Origin: Alistipes sp.
GTDB lineage: Bacteria; Bacteroidota; Bacteroidia; Bacteroidales; Rikenellaceae
Assembly: GCA_017504485.1 (NCBI GenBank)
Contig: JAFVRC010000028.1
Coordinates: 1-49,592 of the forward strand
Direction of reading: 5' to 3'
Length of the DNA stretch: 49,592 nt
Positions within the stretch are counted from its first letter, which is position 1. Each line of letters starts with the position of its first letter. The notes beneath the pieces are model-generated. The model was not told the DNA's origin. It made no database searches and saw only the letters and a list, made by a program, of their open reading frames with translations. The position numbers were made by a program, and so were the translations under genes. Positions 1-8,169 of the stretch are shown piece after piece.

Positions 1-1
1 G

Positions 2-1012
2 GGTTCGGCCCTCGCATTTCCAGCAGCCGAGAATGGCCATGAGGTTCGCCTCGTCGGCTCGCCGCTCGACCGCGACATCATCGACGCATGCCGCAAGAGC
101 AACCGCCACCCGAAGTTCGACCGCGACTTCCCGGAGGGCCTAAAGTACTATCAGGTCGAGGAGTATCAGGAGGCCGTTAAGGGTGCAGACTTCGTCATCG
201 GCGGTGTATCGTCGTTTGGCGTAGATTGGTTCCTCGACGAGATTCTCACGAACATCGATCCGCAGTTGCCAGTACTTTCGGTTACAAAGGGTCTTATCAA
301 CTTGGAGGATGGCACGCTTATCTCCTACCCTGACTACTGGGAGGGCAAGCTCCGCGAGCGCGGCATCGAGCGCGAGGTATGCGCTATCGGTGGCCCATGC
401 ACCTCGTATGAGCTGGTATTCCACGACCAGACCGAGGTTACTTTCTGCGGCCGCAATGCAGAGGTTCTCGAGATGATGCACGACACGCTCAACACGTCGT
501 ACTACCACATATCGCTCACAAAGGACGTTATCGGTCTGGAGAGCGCCGTAGCGTTGAAAAACGCATACGCCCTCGGCGTAGCCCTCACCATCGGCCTCGT
601 AAATCGTCACCACGGCGCAGATGCCGGCTTGCACTACAACTCGCAGGCCGCAGCCTTCTATCAGGCCGTGAAGGAGATGCGCAAGTTGCTGGCCATTCAG
701 GGCGCAGAGTTCGACAGCGAGAATATCGGTATCGGCGACCTTTACGTAACGGTCTATGGCGGCCGCACGCGTAAGATCGGCATCCTGCTCGGCGAGGGAA
801 AGAGCTACGACGAGGCAATGGAGATTCTCTCAGGTGTGACACTCGAGTCGCTCGTCGTTGCACGCCGCGTAGCCAAGGCCATCTACCGTAAGGCAGAGCT
901 CGGCAAGGTGTCGCTCACGGAGTTCCCTATGCTCGTTCATGTGAACAACATCCTCGAGGAGGGAGCCGAGGCAGAGCACCCTTGGGAGGCCTACACATAC
1001 CGCAACCTCTAA
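2..1012 (+). CDS. gpsA: Glycerol-3-phosphate dehydrogenase, 5' end missing
   Basis: NAD(P)H-dependent glycerol-3-phosphate dehydrogenase, which reduces dihydroxyacetone phosphate to sn-glycerol-3-phosphate for phospholipid synthesis in the cytoplasm. The frame is open from base 2, so the start codon lies outside the window. The first visible residues, GSALAFPAAENGHEVRLVGS, are the end of the Rossmann nucleotide-binding loop. Further on come VLSVTKGL, IGGPCTSYEL and the helical substrate domain with KDVIGLESAVALKNAYALG and its conserved Lys. About 335 residues are visible, so only a short N-terminal piece is missing. A hairpin terminator follows at 1038-1069. The family call is firm. The exact cofactor preference cannot be read from the sequence. 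Confidence 0.86.
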   Translation, partial: GSALAFPAAENGHEVRLVGSPLDRDIIDACRKSNRHPKFDRDFPEGLKYYQVEEYQEAVKGADFVIGGVSSFGVDWFLDEILTNIDPQLPVLSVTKGLINLEDGTLISYPDYWEGKLRERGIEREVCAIGGPCTSYELVFHDQTEVTFCGRNAEVLEMMHDTLNTSYYHISLTKDVIGLESAVALKNAYALGVALTIGLVNRHHGADAGLHYNSQAAAFYQAVKEMRKLLAIQGAEFDSENIGIGDLYVTVYGGRTRKIGILLGEGKSYDEAMEILSGVTLESLVVARRVAKAIYRKAELGKVSLTEFPMLVHVNNILEEGAEAEHPWEAYTYRNL

Positions 1013-1037
1013 TCCGAGGAGTGATATTCAGAGAGAG

Positions 1038-1069
1038 CTGCCGGGCATTTCGCCCGACAGTTCTTTTTT
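1038..1069 (+). terminator. Rho-independent terminator of gpsA
   Basis: CTGCCGGGC (1038-1046) pairs with GCCCGACAG (1052-1060), with one mismatch and a 5-base loop, followed by a T-rich run at 1061-1069. It sits 26 bases after the gpsA stop and before a new promoter. Confidence 0.8.
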
Positions 1070-1094
1070 ATGTGCATATAAAAAGCGGTAAACC

Positions 1095-1127
1095 TTGTGG
1101 TTGTTCCGACTTTTTTTTCTATATTTG
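1095..1127 (+). promoter_or_regulatory. Promoter of the ABC exporter operon
   Basis: TATATTTG at 1120-1127 matches the Bacteroidetes -7 element TAnnTTTG. TTG occurs at 1095-1097 (22 bp upstream) and at 1101-1103 (16 bp upstream), so the -33 assignment is open. Transcription would begin near 1134, which rules out the longer frame opening at 1095 and supports the ATG at 1155. Confidence 0.6.
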
Positions 1128-1154
1128 CGTAATGTATCGCGCAGGAGAGTAACC

Positions 1155-2843
1155 ATGAGAAGAATTTGGAGCATCATACCACGCAAATTTCGCCGCCGCA
1201 GCATCGCCGTATCGCTGACTATCGTGATACGCGCACTGCTCAACGCCGTGGGTATTGCGGCACTGCTCCCCATACTCTACATCATTCTCGATGCCGAGAG
1301 CGTGCGCAGCAACCCTCTGCTCGGCAAGATTTACAGCGTGCTCGGCTTCACCTCGGAGCATAATTTTGCGATTGCTGTGGCCGTATCCGTAGTGCTCTTT
1401 ATCGTCGCCAAGTGCCTCTTGAATCTACTGCTCTACCGCGTGGAGCGCGACTACATCTTCGCACTATACCGCCACCTATCGCGCAACCTCTATATCGACT
1501 ACTTCAACCGCGGCCTACAATTCATCAAGCAGTCGAACTCTGCCGTTCTGTCGCGCAATGTCAATATCGTCTGCTACACCTTTGTTACGGGTGTTCTGCG
1601 ACCTATCGCCACGATTGCCGGCGAGGCGGTGCTCTTCGCACTGCTCTTTACGGCTATGGCACTCTATAACCTGACAACCGCGCTTCTGGCCGCCGCAATC
1701 TTTGCGGTTGCTGCGTGGCTCTATTTTCGAATTATGCGCCGCCGCCTCGACCTTTACGGCAAACGCGAGAATGAGGCGCAACGCCGCAAGTACCGCGACG
1801 TTACGGAGAGCTACCGCGGCTTTGCCGAGATAGAGATAAACAACGCCTTTGCCTCGCGCCTCGCCTCTTTCGACGAGCAGATGGCAACGATAATCTCGGT
1901 CGGCCGCAAGAACGCTACGGCGGCCACCCTGCCGCACATCTTCACAGAGGTAGGGCTCGCCCTGGCCATGGCCCTGCTTGTGGTGCTGTGCGCCGAGAGC
2001 GGCAGCAGCGACCTGAAGATGCTCTTCGGTATATTTGCCATATCGGCCTTGCGCCTGTTGCCGTCGATACGCGCCATTATGGCTTCGTGGACAGCCCTAC
2101 GCTACAACCGCTACACCATCGACATCATCGGCGAATTGCCGGAGAGTGACCACACCGAGCGCGACAGTAGCACCGAGCGCATCAACTTCCAACGCGAGAT
2201 AGAGGTTCGCAACCTCTCGTTCCGCTTCGATGATGCAGAGAGCGACACGTTGCACAACCTCTCGCTCACAATCAATCGGGGCGAGAAGGTAGCTATCACG
2301 GGGCGCTCGGGCGCGGGTAAGACTACGCTGCTCAACCTACTGCTCGGCCTCTACACACCTTCGAGCGGAGAGATTTTGATAGATGGCCGTCGCCTCGATG
2401 CCTCAGCACATCGCCGTTGGCAAAACAGCATAGGCTACGTCTCGCAGAGCATATTCCTCACCGACAGCACTCTGCTCGAAAATATCGCCCTCGGCCAGAG
2501 GAGCGAGCATATCGACCGTGAGCGCGTGATGCGTGCCGTGGAGGCGGCATCCCTCGGCGAGTTTATAGCGCAGTTACCTAACGGCCTCGACACACGCATC
2601 GGCGAGTGTGGAGCTCTGCTCTCGGGTGGTCAGCGGCAGCGCATAGGCATAGCTCGCGCAATATACAAGGAGGCCGACATTCTCTTCTTCGATGAGGCCA
2701 CATCGTCGCTCGACAACCTTACGGAGCGCGACATAAACAGCGCAATCGAGCACCTCTCGAAGCAAAACTCACAACTAACAATAGTGGTCGTCTCACACCG
2801 CGACAGCTCGCTCGGCTACTGCGACCGCACAATAACACTATAA
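1155..2843 (+). CDS. ABC exporter, fused membrane and ATPase domains
   Basis: Half-size ABC exporter of the MsbA/lipid-peptide type, 562 residues, probably working as a homodimer in the inner membrane. An N-terminal block of hydrophobic segments covers about the first 320 residues. The ATPase domain follows, with Walker A GRSGAGKTT, signature LSGGQRQR, Walker B ILFFDEATSSLD and the switch His in VVVSHR. There is no C39 peptidase domain at the N-terminus. The ATG at 1155 was chosen because the frame opening at 1095 would start upstream of the -7 promoter element. The stop is 9 bases before an HPr-kinase-like gene, followed by an overlapping signal-peptidase-like gene. This grouping suggests export of a modified peptide or small product, but the substrate is unknown. 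Confidence 0.85.
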   Translation: MRRIWSIIPRKFRRRSIAVSLTIVIRALLNAVGIAALLPILYIILDAESVRSNPLLGKIYSVLGFTSEHNFAIAVAVSVVLFIVAKCLLNLLLYRVERDYIFALYRHLSRNLYIDYFNRGLQFIKQSNSAVLSRNVNIVCYTFVTGVLRPIATIAGEAVLFALLFTAMALYNLTTALLAAAIFAVAAWLYFRIMRRRLDLYGKRENEAQRRKYRDVTESYRGFAEIEINNAFASRLASFDEQMATIISVGRKNATAATLPHIFTEVGLALAMALLVVLCAESGSSDLKMLFGIFAISALRLLPSIRAIMASWTALRYNRYTIDIIGELPESDHTERDSSTERINFQREIEVRNLSFRFDDAESDTLHNLSLTINRGEKVAITGRSGAGKTTLLNLLLGLYTPSSGEILIDGRRLDASAHRRWQNSIGYVSQSIFLTDSTLLENIALGQRSEHIDRERVMRAVEAASLGEFIAQLPNGLDTRIGECGALLSGGQRQRIGIARAIYKEADILFFDEATSSLDNLTERDINSAIEHLSKQNSQLTIVVVSHRDSSLGYCDRTITL

Positions 2844-2852
2844 CAACCACTC

Positions 2853-3740
2853 ATGGAGTATATCGTAGCACAATACCTAATACGCACAATAGGGCCGCAC
2901 GCCGACCTTGCCGAGGCCGGTCTGTACGGCTTCAAACGCTTCGAGACGGAGCCGCAGGAGAGGCGCGAGGCGGATGCCGAATTTCACTTCGGCTGCTTGC
3001 TCTCGCACGAGGCAACAACCCATTCACGCCACCTCTACCACTTCGACTTCGAGGAGGAGTATGGCACCTGCGAGCTGGAGCGCACCGAGAGCGGTTATCG
3101 CTTTATGATGCACCGCACGGGAGGCCCCTCGTATCTGCTTACGAAGGAGGATGGCTCACCAATCATCCGCACCGACTTTGGCGCAGATGGTGCTCCCGAC
3201 ATCACGCTGCTACGCTTTGGTTTATGGGTTATGTTCGGCATTGCCATAGCCCCCAAGGGTGGCATTCCGATTCACTCCTCGGCTATCGTCAAGGATGAGG
3301 GCGCAGTACTCTGCCTCGGCGAGTCGGGCACAGGCAAGAGTACCCATACACGCCTCTGGCGCGAACATATCGAGGGCGCGCGTCTGCTCAACGACGACAG
3401 CCCGATTATCCGTATGGTCGATGGCGTAGCCACCGTATTCGGCTCGCCCTGGAGCGGCAAGACTCCGTGCTACATCAACCGCCACTACCCTATTCGCGGC
3501 TTTATGCGCCTCTCGCAGGCTCCGCACAACAAGATACGTCGCCTCGGTGTGCTGAATGCCATCGGTGCGCTTCTGCCGTCGTGTCCTCCCGCTTTTGCCC
3601 ACGATGCTGCTTTGGAAGATGCCGTCTGCGATACGCTCTCGGATATGATTGGCTCCGTGCCGGTCTATCATCTCGAGTGCCTACCCGACGAGGCTGCCGC
3701 AAACCTATCGTACACGACAATCTATGGAGCAGCGCAGTAG
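2853..3740 (+). CDS. HPr kinase-like (HprK C-terminal fold) protein
   Basis: 295 residues with the P-loop kinase fold of HPr serine kinase/phosphorylase. Walker A is GESGTGKST, followed by LLNDDSPII, which corresponds to the paired acidic residues of the HprK active site, and then FGSPWSGKT, typical of this HprK-like branch. The first 120 residues are not the HprK N-terminal domain of Firmicutes. Homologues of this type occur in lasso-peptide and other RiPP clusters as peptide serine kinases, and also stand alone in Bacteroidota. It lies between an ABC exporter and a signal-peptidase-like gene and overlaps the latter by 17 bases. A peptide-modifying kinase is a reasonable inference. A role in carbon regulation through HPr is less likely because no HPr gene is nearby. 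Confidence 0.72.
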   Translation: MEYIVAQYLIRTIGPHADLAEAGLYGFKRFETEPQERREADAEFHFGCLLSHEATTHSRHLYHFDFEEEYGTCELERTESGYRFMMHRTGGPSYLLTKEDGSPIIRTDFGADGAPDITLLRFGLWVMFGIAIAPKGGIPIHSSAIVKDEGAVLCLGESGTGKSTHTRLWREHIEGARLLNDDSPIIRMVDGVATVFGSPWSGKTPCYINRHYPIRGFMRLSQAPHNKIRRLGVLNAIGALLPSCPPAFAHDAALEDAVCDTLSDMIGSVPVYHLECLPDEAAANLSYTTIYGAAQ

Positions 3741-4146
3741 AGTAATCGGCAATCGGGAGCTATTCTCCGTAGTGCGCGACACACTGCTCGAAGGCAAGAG
3801 AGTGCGTGTGACGGTCGAAGGAGAGAGTATGTTGCCCTTCTTCCGCAGTGGCTCGACAATCGTGTTGCGCCCCATCGCGGCAGAGGATATACGCCTCTAC
3901 AACGTGGTCTTTGCCGATGCCGGTCGCTCGTTTGTCGTGCATCGCATAATCGAGGTGGGCGACTCGCACATAACGCTGCTCGGCGATGGCAACTACATAA
4001 CGCCCGAAGTTGTCGAGCGCAAGAATATCTACGGCGTGGTCGATTGCTCGCGTCTTCACTTGGCGATGGCTCGCCTATGGGTGTGGCTGCGCCCCGTGCG
4101 CCGCTGGCCCCTCGCAATATTCAGACGAATTATACCTAAAAAATAA
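3724..4146 (+). CDS. S24/S26 signal-peptidase-like protein (Ser/His type)
   Basis: 140 residues. VEGESMLPFFRSG holds the likely nucleophilic serine, and FVVHRIIEV carries a histidine where bacterial type I signal peptidases have lysine, as in the Sec11/SipW branch. GDGN lies after it in the expected place. A hydrophobic, Arg-rich tail (WVWLRPVRRWPLAIFRRIIP) may sit at the membrane. The ATG at 3724 overlaps the end of the kinase-like gene. The longer frame from 3649 would run through that gene and is disfavoured. Close linkage to the ABC exporter and kinase-like protein suggests leader removal from an exported peptide. No precursor gene is seen nearby. Confidence 0.7.
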   Translation: MEQRSRVIGNRELFSVVRDTLLEGKRVRVTVEGESMLPFFRSGSTIVLRPIAAEDIRLYNVVFADAGRSFVVHRIIEVGDSHITLLGDGNYITPEVVERKNIYGVVDCSRLHLAMARLWVWLRPVRRWPLAIFRRIIPKK

Positions 4147-4150
4147 GACT

Positions 4151-5248
4151 ATGACTCAAGAACTTCAACACATCGCATCGCAGTTCGAGCTCGAAGGCTC
4201 AATCGCACGCATCGAGGGACTCGGACAGGGTTTCATCAACGACACCTTCATCATCCGCACCGAGGGCGAAGCCCCGGACTACATCTTGCAGCGCAAGAAC
4301 AAGTCGATATTCCCCGATGTACCGGCCATGATGGACAATATACAGAAGGTGTGCGACCACATTCGCAAGCGCGTCGTTGCCGAGGGTGGCAATCCTCGTC
4401 GTGAGGCGATGACCATCATTCCGACGCACGACGGCAAGCTCTACTTCGTGGATAGCAACGATGAGTATTGGGCCGTATGCGAATTTATTGCCGACACGAT
4501 AGCCTACGATCGCGCCGACACCACAGAATTGGCCCGTATGGGCGGTATGGGTATCGGCAAGTTCCAGGCGCAGCTCGCCGACTTCACAGAGCCTCTGGCC
4601 GAGACCATCAAGGGCTTCCACAATATCCGTCACCGCTTCGTGCAGTGGGACGAGGCTTTGGCAGCCGATGCCGCCAATCGCAAGGCCGAGCTTACGGAGG
4701 AGATTGCGTGGATTGAGTCGCGCCGCGAGGAGATGCTCGCCTTCTGGGCGAAGGTCGAGAGCGGAGAGATTCCTATGCGTGTGACACATAACGACACGAA
4801 AATCAACAATATCCTCTTCGACAAGCAGGGCAAGGTACTCTGCGTCATCGACCTCGATACCGTGATGTCGGCACCTACTCTCAACGATTTTGGCGATGCT
4901 ATTCGCACCTACGCCAACACGGGAGCCGAGGACGATTTGAATCTCGAGAACGTGTCGCTCTCGCTCGATATGTTCGCCGCCTATGCCGACGGCTACCTCT
5001 CGCAGCGTGCCACGACTCTCACGCAGTCGGAGATTGACCACCTCGCCTTCTCGGCTCGCTACATCACCTACGAGCAGGTGCTGCGCTTCCTGATGGACTA
5101 CATCAATGGCGACACCTACTACCGCATCCGCTCGCCAAAGCACAACCTCGAGCGCACGCACGCACAGTATGCACTCTTGCAGAGTATCGAGGCGCAGTAT
5201 GATGCGATGTGCGACATTATCGTAAAGACAACTGCCAAGTACCTATAA
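4151..5248 (+). CDS. APH-fold kinase, NahK-like sugar kinase
   Basis: 365 residues of the aminoglycoside phosphotransferase superfamily, in the branch usually annotated near N-acetylhexosamine 1-kinase. LGQGFINDTFII matches the nucleotide loop. THNDTKINNILFD is the catalytic Brenner loop (HxDxxxxN form), and CVIDLDTVM with NDFGDAIR supplies the metal-binding Asp. No signal peptide, so it is cytoplasmic. The ATG at 4151 was chosen over the upstream frame opening at 4010 because that extension lies inside the peptidase-like gene and is not family-like. It is followed 2 bases later by a CBM9-like gene, which supports a sugar role over antibiotic resistance. The exact substrate is inferred. Confidence 0.7.
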   Translation: MTQELQHIASQFELEGSIARIEGLGQGFINDTFIIRTEGEAPDYILQRKNKSIFPDVPAMMDNIQKVCDHIRKRVVAEGGNPRREAMTIIPTHDGKLYFVDSNDEYWAVCEFIADTIAYDRADTTELARMGGMGIGKFQAQLADFTEPLAETIKGFHNIRHRFVQWDEALAADAANRKAELTEEIAWIESRREEMLAFWAKVESGEIPMRVTHNDTKINNILFDKQGKVLCVIDLDTVMSAPTLNDFGDAIRTYANTGAEDDLNLENVSLSLDMFAAYADGYLSQRATTLTQSEIDHLAFSARYITYEQVLRFLMDYINGDTYYRIRSPKHNLERTHAQYALLQSIEAQYDAMCDIIVKTTAKYL

Positions 5249-5250
5249 TT

Positions 5251-5880
5251 ATGAAGATTGCAAAGAGAGATATTGCAGGCCGCTCACTCGACGAGGTTTT
5301 CGCTGACATCGCTCCCGAGAAGATTGCCTGCTGCAACTGGGCGAATGAGTATCCATACGCACCGGAGGTGGCATTCCGTATGTTTCACACGGGCGACAAA
5401 CTCTACATCCGCTACGATGTGACCGAGAAGCAGACTCTCGCCCACATCGCCGAAGATAATGGCGAGGTGTGGACCGACTCGTGCTGCGAGTTCTTCTTCT
5501 CGCTTGACGGCAAGGCCTACTACAATATCGAGGCCAACTGCATTGGTCGTATGCTTATCGGCTACTACACCGAGAAGGGCGTCGCCCCTATCCGTGCAGG
5601 GGAGGATATCCTCTCGCAGGTGGTGCGCATACCGTCGCTCGGCACCGAGCCTTTCGATGCACGCGATGATGTCGGCAGTTGGTCGCTGACGCTGATACTC
5701 CCGACAACTGCTATCCATCAACACAAGATTGAGAGTTGGGAGGGACTTCGTCTGTCCGTCAATCTCTACAAATGTGGTGACAAACTCGATGAGCCTCACT
5801 TCCTATCATGGAAGCCTATCGCGCTACCACAGCCTTGTTTCCACTGTCCGGAGTTCTTCGCCGAGGTGGAGTTCGAGTAG
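5251..5880 (+). CDS. Carbohydrate-binding family 9-like protein
   Basis: 209 residues resembling CBM9-type beta-sandwich domains: CNWANEYPYAPEVAFRMFHT, LYIRYDV, EVWTDSCCEFFFSLDGKAYYNIEANCIG and a late GSWSLTLILPT. No signal peptide or lipobox is visible, so unlike most carbohydrate-binding modules it should be cytoplasmic. It starts right after the APH-fold kinase and ends at a strong bidirectional terminator. A link to sugar metabolism with the kinase is inferred. Which ligand it binds, or whether it has an enzymatic role, cannot be told. Confidence 0.7.
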   Translation: MKIAKRDIAGRSLDEVFADIAPEKIACCNWANEYPYAPEVAFRMFHTGDKLYIRYDVTEKQTLAHIAEDNGEVWTDSCCEFFFSLDGKAYYNIEANCIGRMLIGYYTEKGVAPIRAGEDILSQVVRIPSLGTEPFDARDDVGSWSLTLILPTTAIHQHKIESWEGLRLSVNLYKCGDKLDEPHFLSWKPIALPQPCFHCPEFFAEVEFE

Positions 5881-5900
5881 AGAATCGAGATGCCTATAAT

Positions 5901-5934
5901 CAAAATAGCGAAGGGGTTGCCCTTCGCTATTTTG
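5901..5934. terminator. Bidirectional terminator between convergent genes
   Basis: A perfect 15-bp stem (5901-5915 with 5920-5934) and a GTTG loop lie between the CBM9-like gene (+) and the HEAT-repeat gene (-). T-rich stretches at both stem ends fit use in either direction. Confidence 0.75.
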
Positions 5935-5935
5935 G

Positions 5936-6547
5936 TTATCGCCACGACATCTCCTCGCGCACAAGCCGCGCCGTAGGTGTATCGGACAGCTGCTCCAATA
6001 GTGCGTGCGGATTATCGAGCACCGAGAGCCACGCTACAGCCGCACGAGCCACCAGTGCATTATTCGGATGATAGTCGAGAGCCGCCAACGCGTGCTGCAC
6101 AACCTCCATATCGGACACAGCACAGCGCGAAGCGGCAAGTAGAAGCGCATAGGCCACAAACGGCTCACGCAGAACGGTATCGTCGCATAGCAACTGCGCA
6201 AGGCCCTCATAACGCGACAGAAGGGCGTGCGCCGTCTGCTCGGCAAGTTCGGAGTTTGTTATGGCGTTCAGCCAAGGGGCGATTGTCGCACTATCGAGCA
6301 CCTCGACATCGGCAATCCACACGGCAATAATACGCAACTCGCGCACATTCTGCTCGCGCAGGTGCTCGGCGAGCGAATGGTTGCACCCCACCTCACGCGC
6401 CAGGTCGCGCAGGGCATATATCTGCACTCCGTAGTTACGCGCATAGGGCTCGCCATAGCAGAGCATACGGTCGAGCGCATCGCCATTCATCTGCTTGCGC
6501 AGATGGTAGAGCAGTCGTCGTGTTTGCTGTTCGAGCGAAGCGGTCAT
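5936..6547 (-). CDS. DNA alkylation repair-like HEAT-repeat protein
   Basis: 203 residues, all helical in appearance. The N-terminal part (LRKQMNGDALDRMLCYGEPYARNYGV, LRDLAREVG, REQNVRELRIIAVWIADV) matches the Bacteroidales group annotated as AlkD-type DNA alkylation repair proteins, whose HEAT repeats cradle damaged DNA. The catalytic residues of true AlkD (Asp and Trp/Arg in the later repeats) could not be placed with confidence, so glycosylase activity is uncertain. The protein is short for AlkD (about 230 residues). It shares a strand with the secreted DUF4831 gene 6 bases upstream and may be co-transcribed with it. Confidence 0.55.
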   Translation of the reverse strand: MTASLEQQTRRLLYHLRKQMNGDALDRMLCYGEPYARNYGVQIYALRDLAREVGCNHSLAEHLREQNVRELRIIAVWIADVEVLDSATIAPWLNAITNSELAEQTAHALLSRYEGLAQLLCDDTVLREPFVAYALLLAASRCAVSDMEVVQHALAALDYHPNNALVARAAVAWLSVLDNPHALLEQLSDTPTARLVREEMSWR

Positions 6548-6553
6548 CTGCTA

Positions 6554-7417
6554 CTATTTAAGTGGTCGTGCCACTACCCTCTTGGCATAAGGCAGCAGCG
6601 GCATTACCGCCTCGGCAAGCGTCGTAACGCCGCACGAGAGGCGACACTTCGAATCGTGCAGTACGAGGTATTCGCGCGGTGCAACCTTATCCTTCGGCTG
6701 CGGAGACTCGAATACGGCCGGCATATCCGACGGAGTCTCAATATGCAGCACCACAGCCTCGCCGGCCAAGTTATCGAGCGGCACAACGCCTTCACCCTCA
6801 CGATAGCGGCAGATGGTATAGTCGGTCTCGCCCTCCTTTACCTCGACAGCGAATGTATGGTGCTCAACCGAGCGGTTGCTCGTGCCATAGAACATTGCCA
6901 GATACTCTTTCTCGAGCGCAGCAATCTCATCGAGCGCAGCACGTAGACCTGCGCCAAAGACATTCTCACCCGCCTCGCCGGTTATAAGGTCGAGGCGATG
7001 CTTACGCAGCGAGAAGATAAGTTCGGCCGTTGCCGAAGCCTGCTCCTCGAGCGTCATAGCGCGGCCATCGAAGCGGTTCGGAGCGAGCGTCTCGACATCA
7101 TCGACTTGAGACTCGGCTCGCGGAGCAGCGGCAGGTGCAGAGTCGAGTATCGAGGCTCCGACGATAGCCATCTCCGAGCGTGCCGCAAGCGAGGCTCGAC
7201 GGCCCAGATACTTCTGCGCATAACGGGCATAGATACCCGGCGTGAAGCTCTGCGTCTCGATATCGAGCGTTACAGCAATCACTGTCGGCGCGGCCGTTGC
7301 CTTCACAAGTCGGCCCTCCGCCACATCGTATATTCCCGCCTTGGCATACTCCTCGGCCGAGGTGACGAGAGTAGCACAGAGGGCGAGCGATAGTAGAAAA
7401 ATTCGTTTCATAGTCAT
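6554..7417 (-). CDS. Secreted DUF4831 family protein
   Basis: 287 residues with an N-terminal signal peptide (MKRIFLLSLALCATLVTSA), probably periplasmic. The body matches the Bacteroidetes DUF4831 family: AVTLDIETQSFTPGIYARYAQKYLG, SLRKHRLDLITGEAGENV, then a C-terminal half rich in beta strands that includes VVLHIETP. The function of the family is unknown. Two Met codons, at 7417 and 7411, could start translation; the second gives the more usual signal peptide. A promoter candidate lies upstream at 7437-7466. Confidence 0.7.
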   Translation of the reverse strand: MTMKRIFLLSLALCATLVTSAEEYAKAGIYDVAEGRLVKATAAPTVIAVTLDIETQSFTPGIYARYAQKYLGRRASLAARSEMAIVGASILDSAPAAAPRAESQVDDVETLAPNRFDGRAMTLEEQASATAELIFSLRKHRLDLITGEAGENVFGAGLRAALDEIAALEKEYLAMFYGTSNRSVEHHTFAVEVKEGETDYTICRYREGEGVVPLDNLAGEAVVLHIETPSDMPAVFESPQPKDKVAPREYLVLHDSKCRLSCGVTTLAEAVMPLLPYAKRVVARPLK

Positions 7418-7436
7418 TTCGTATATTTAGCCAATG

Positions 7437-7466
7437 CGAAGTTACGCTATTTTAGTCGATATTCAA
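7437..7466 (-). promoter_or_regulatory. Promoter candidate for the DUF4831 gene
   Basis: On the minus strand TTG (7464-7466, within TTTTG) is followed after 19 bp by TAACTTCG (7437-7444), one base off TAnnTTTG. It overlaps the last codons of the methyltransferase gene. Confidence 0.4.
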
Positions 7467-8161
7467 AATTTAAGATAGAAATCCTTGGTCAAAGCCCTAT
7501 ATTCGGCCGTAAATTCGCCACGCACAAGGCTCTCGATAGCGAGGTTCTCGGCCATCACCACGCCACGACTCTCGCGTGCAAACTCGGCCATGATGCGGCG
7601 CACACGCCCACCCTCGACAAAGCGCACCTCACACTTGCGGACAAGGTGCAGGCGCGACAAAGCGTAGTAGCGCGCAAATTCCTCGGTGGGCAGTACAATA
7701 GCAAAGCGGCCATCATCCCCCAACATTCGACACACCGCCGCATCGAGCTCCTCGAAGGAGAGGTCGGCCGTATGGCGAGCCGTCGAGCGACGGCCATCAG
7801 GCGATAGCAGCGAGTCTATGAAGTATGGCGGATTGGAGATTATAAGGTCGTATGGCTCGTCGCACCGAAACTCCTGCACGGCCGTCTGCACCACCTGCAA
7901 ACGCTCCGCCCAAGGCGACATATCGAAGTTGGCACGAGCCCTGCGTGCGGCGGCTTGGTCTATCTCCACCGCCTGCACCTGCGCCGTGGTGTTGCGCTGC
8001 GCCATCTGCAAGGCAATAACGCCCGTTCCCGTGCCGATATCGAGGATGCGCCTTGCACCCTCGCACTTCGCCCACGCACCGAGCAACACGCCATCCGTGC
8101 CGACCTTCATCGCCACATCATCCTGCTCGACGGCAAACTGCTTGAAACGAAAACCGCACAT
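7463..8161 (-). CDS. trmN6: tRNA1(Val) A37 N6-methyltransferase-like protein
   Basis: 232 residues of the TrmN6/YfiC family, a SAM-dependent enzyme methylating adenine 37 of tRNA-Val. FKQFAVEQDDVAMKVGTDGVLLGAW is the family N-terminus, LDIGTGTGVIALQMAQR binds SAM, and LIISNPPYFIDSLLSPD carries the N6-adenine NPPY motif, followed by ARHTADLSFEEL. The frame is open upstream to 8281, but that part lies inside the TIGR02757 gene and is unlike the family, so the ATG at 8161 is used. It is the last gene of a six-gene operon starting at 11439. Confidence 0.8.
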   Translation of the reverse strand: MCGFRFKQFAVEQDDVAMKVGTDGVLLGAWAKCEGARRILDIGTGTGVIALQMAQRNTTAQVQAVEIDQAAARRARANFDMSPWAERLQVVQTAVQEFRCDEPYDLIISNPPYFIDSLLSPDGRRSTARHTADLSFEELDAAVCRMLGDDGRFAIVLPTEEFARYYALSRLHLVRKCEVRFVEGGRVRRIMAEFARESRGVVMAENLAIESLVRGEFTAEYRALTKDFYLKF

Positions 8162-8169
8162 TCTATCGG

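Noticed and set aside
1013-1154. A short precursor peptide gene for the ABC/HprK-like/peptidase operon
   Set aside because: The gap holds only the gpsA terminator and the promoter; no start with a plausible leader and core was found there or between the operon genes.
4010-4150. Longer start for the APH-fold kinase
   Set aside because: The extension overlaps the peptidase-like gene in another frame, is rich in Trp and Cys, and is unlike the family.
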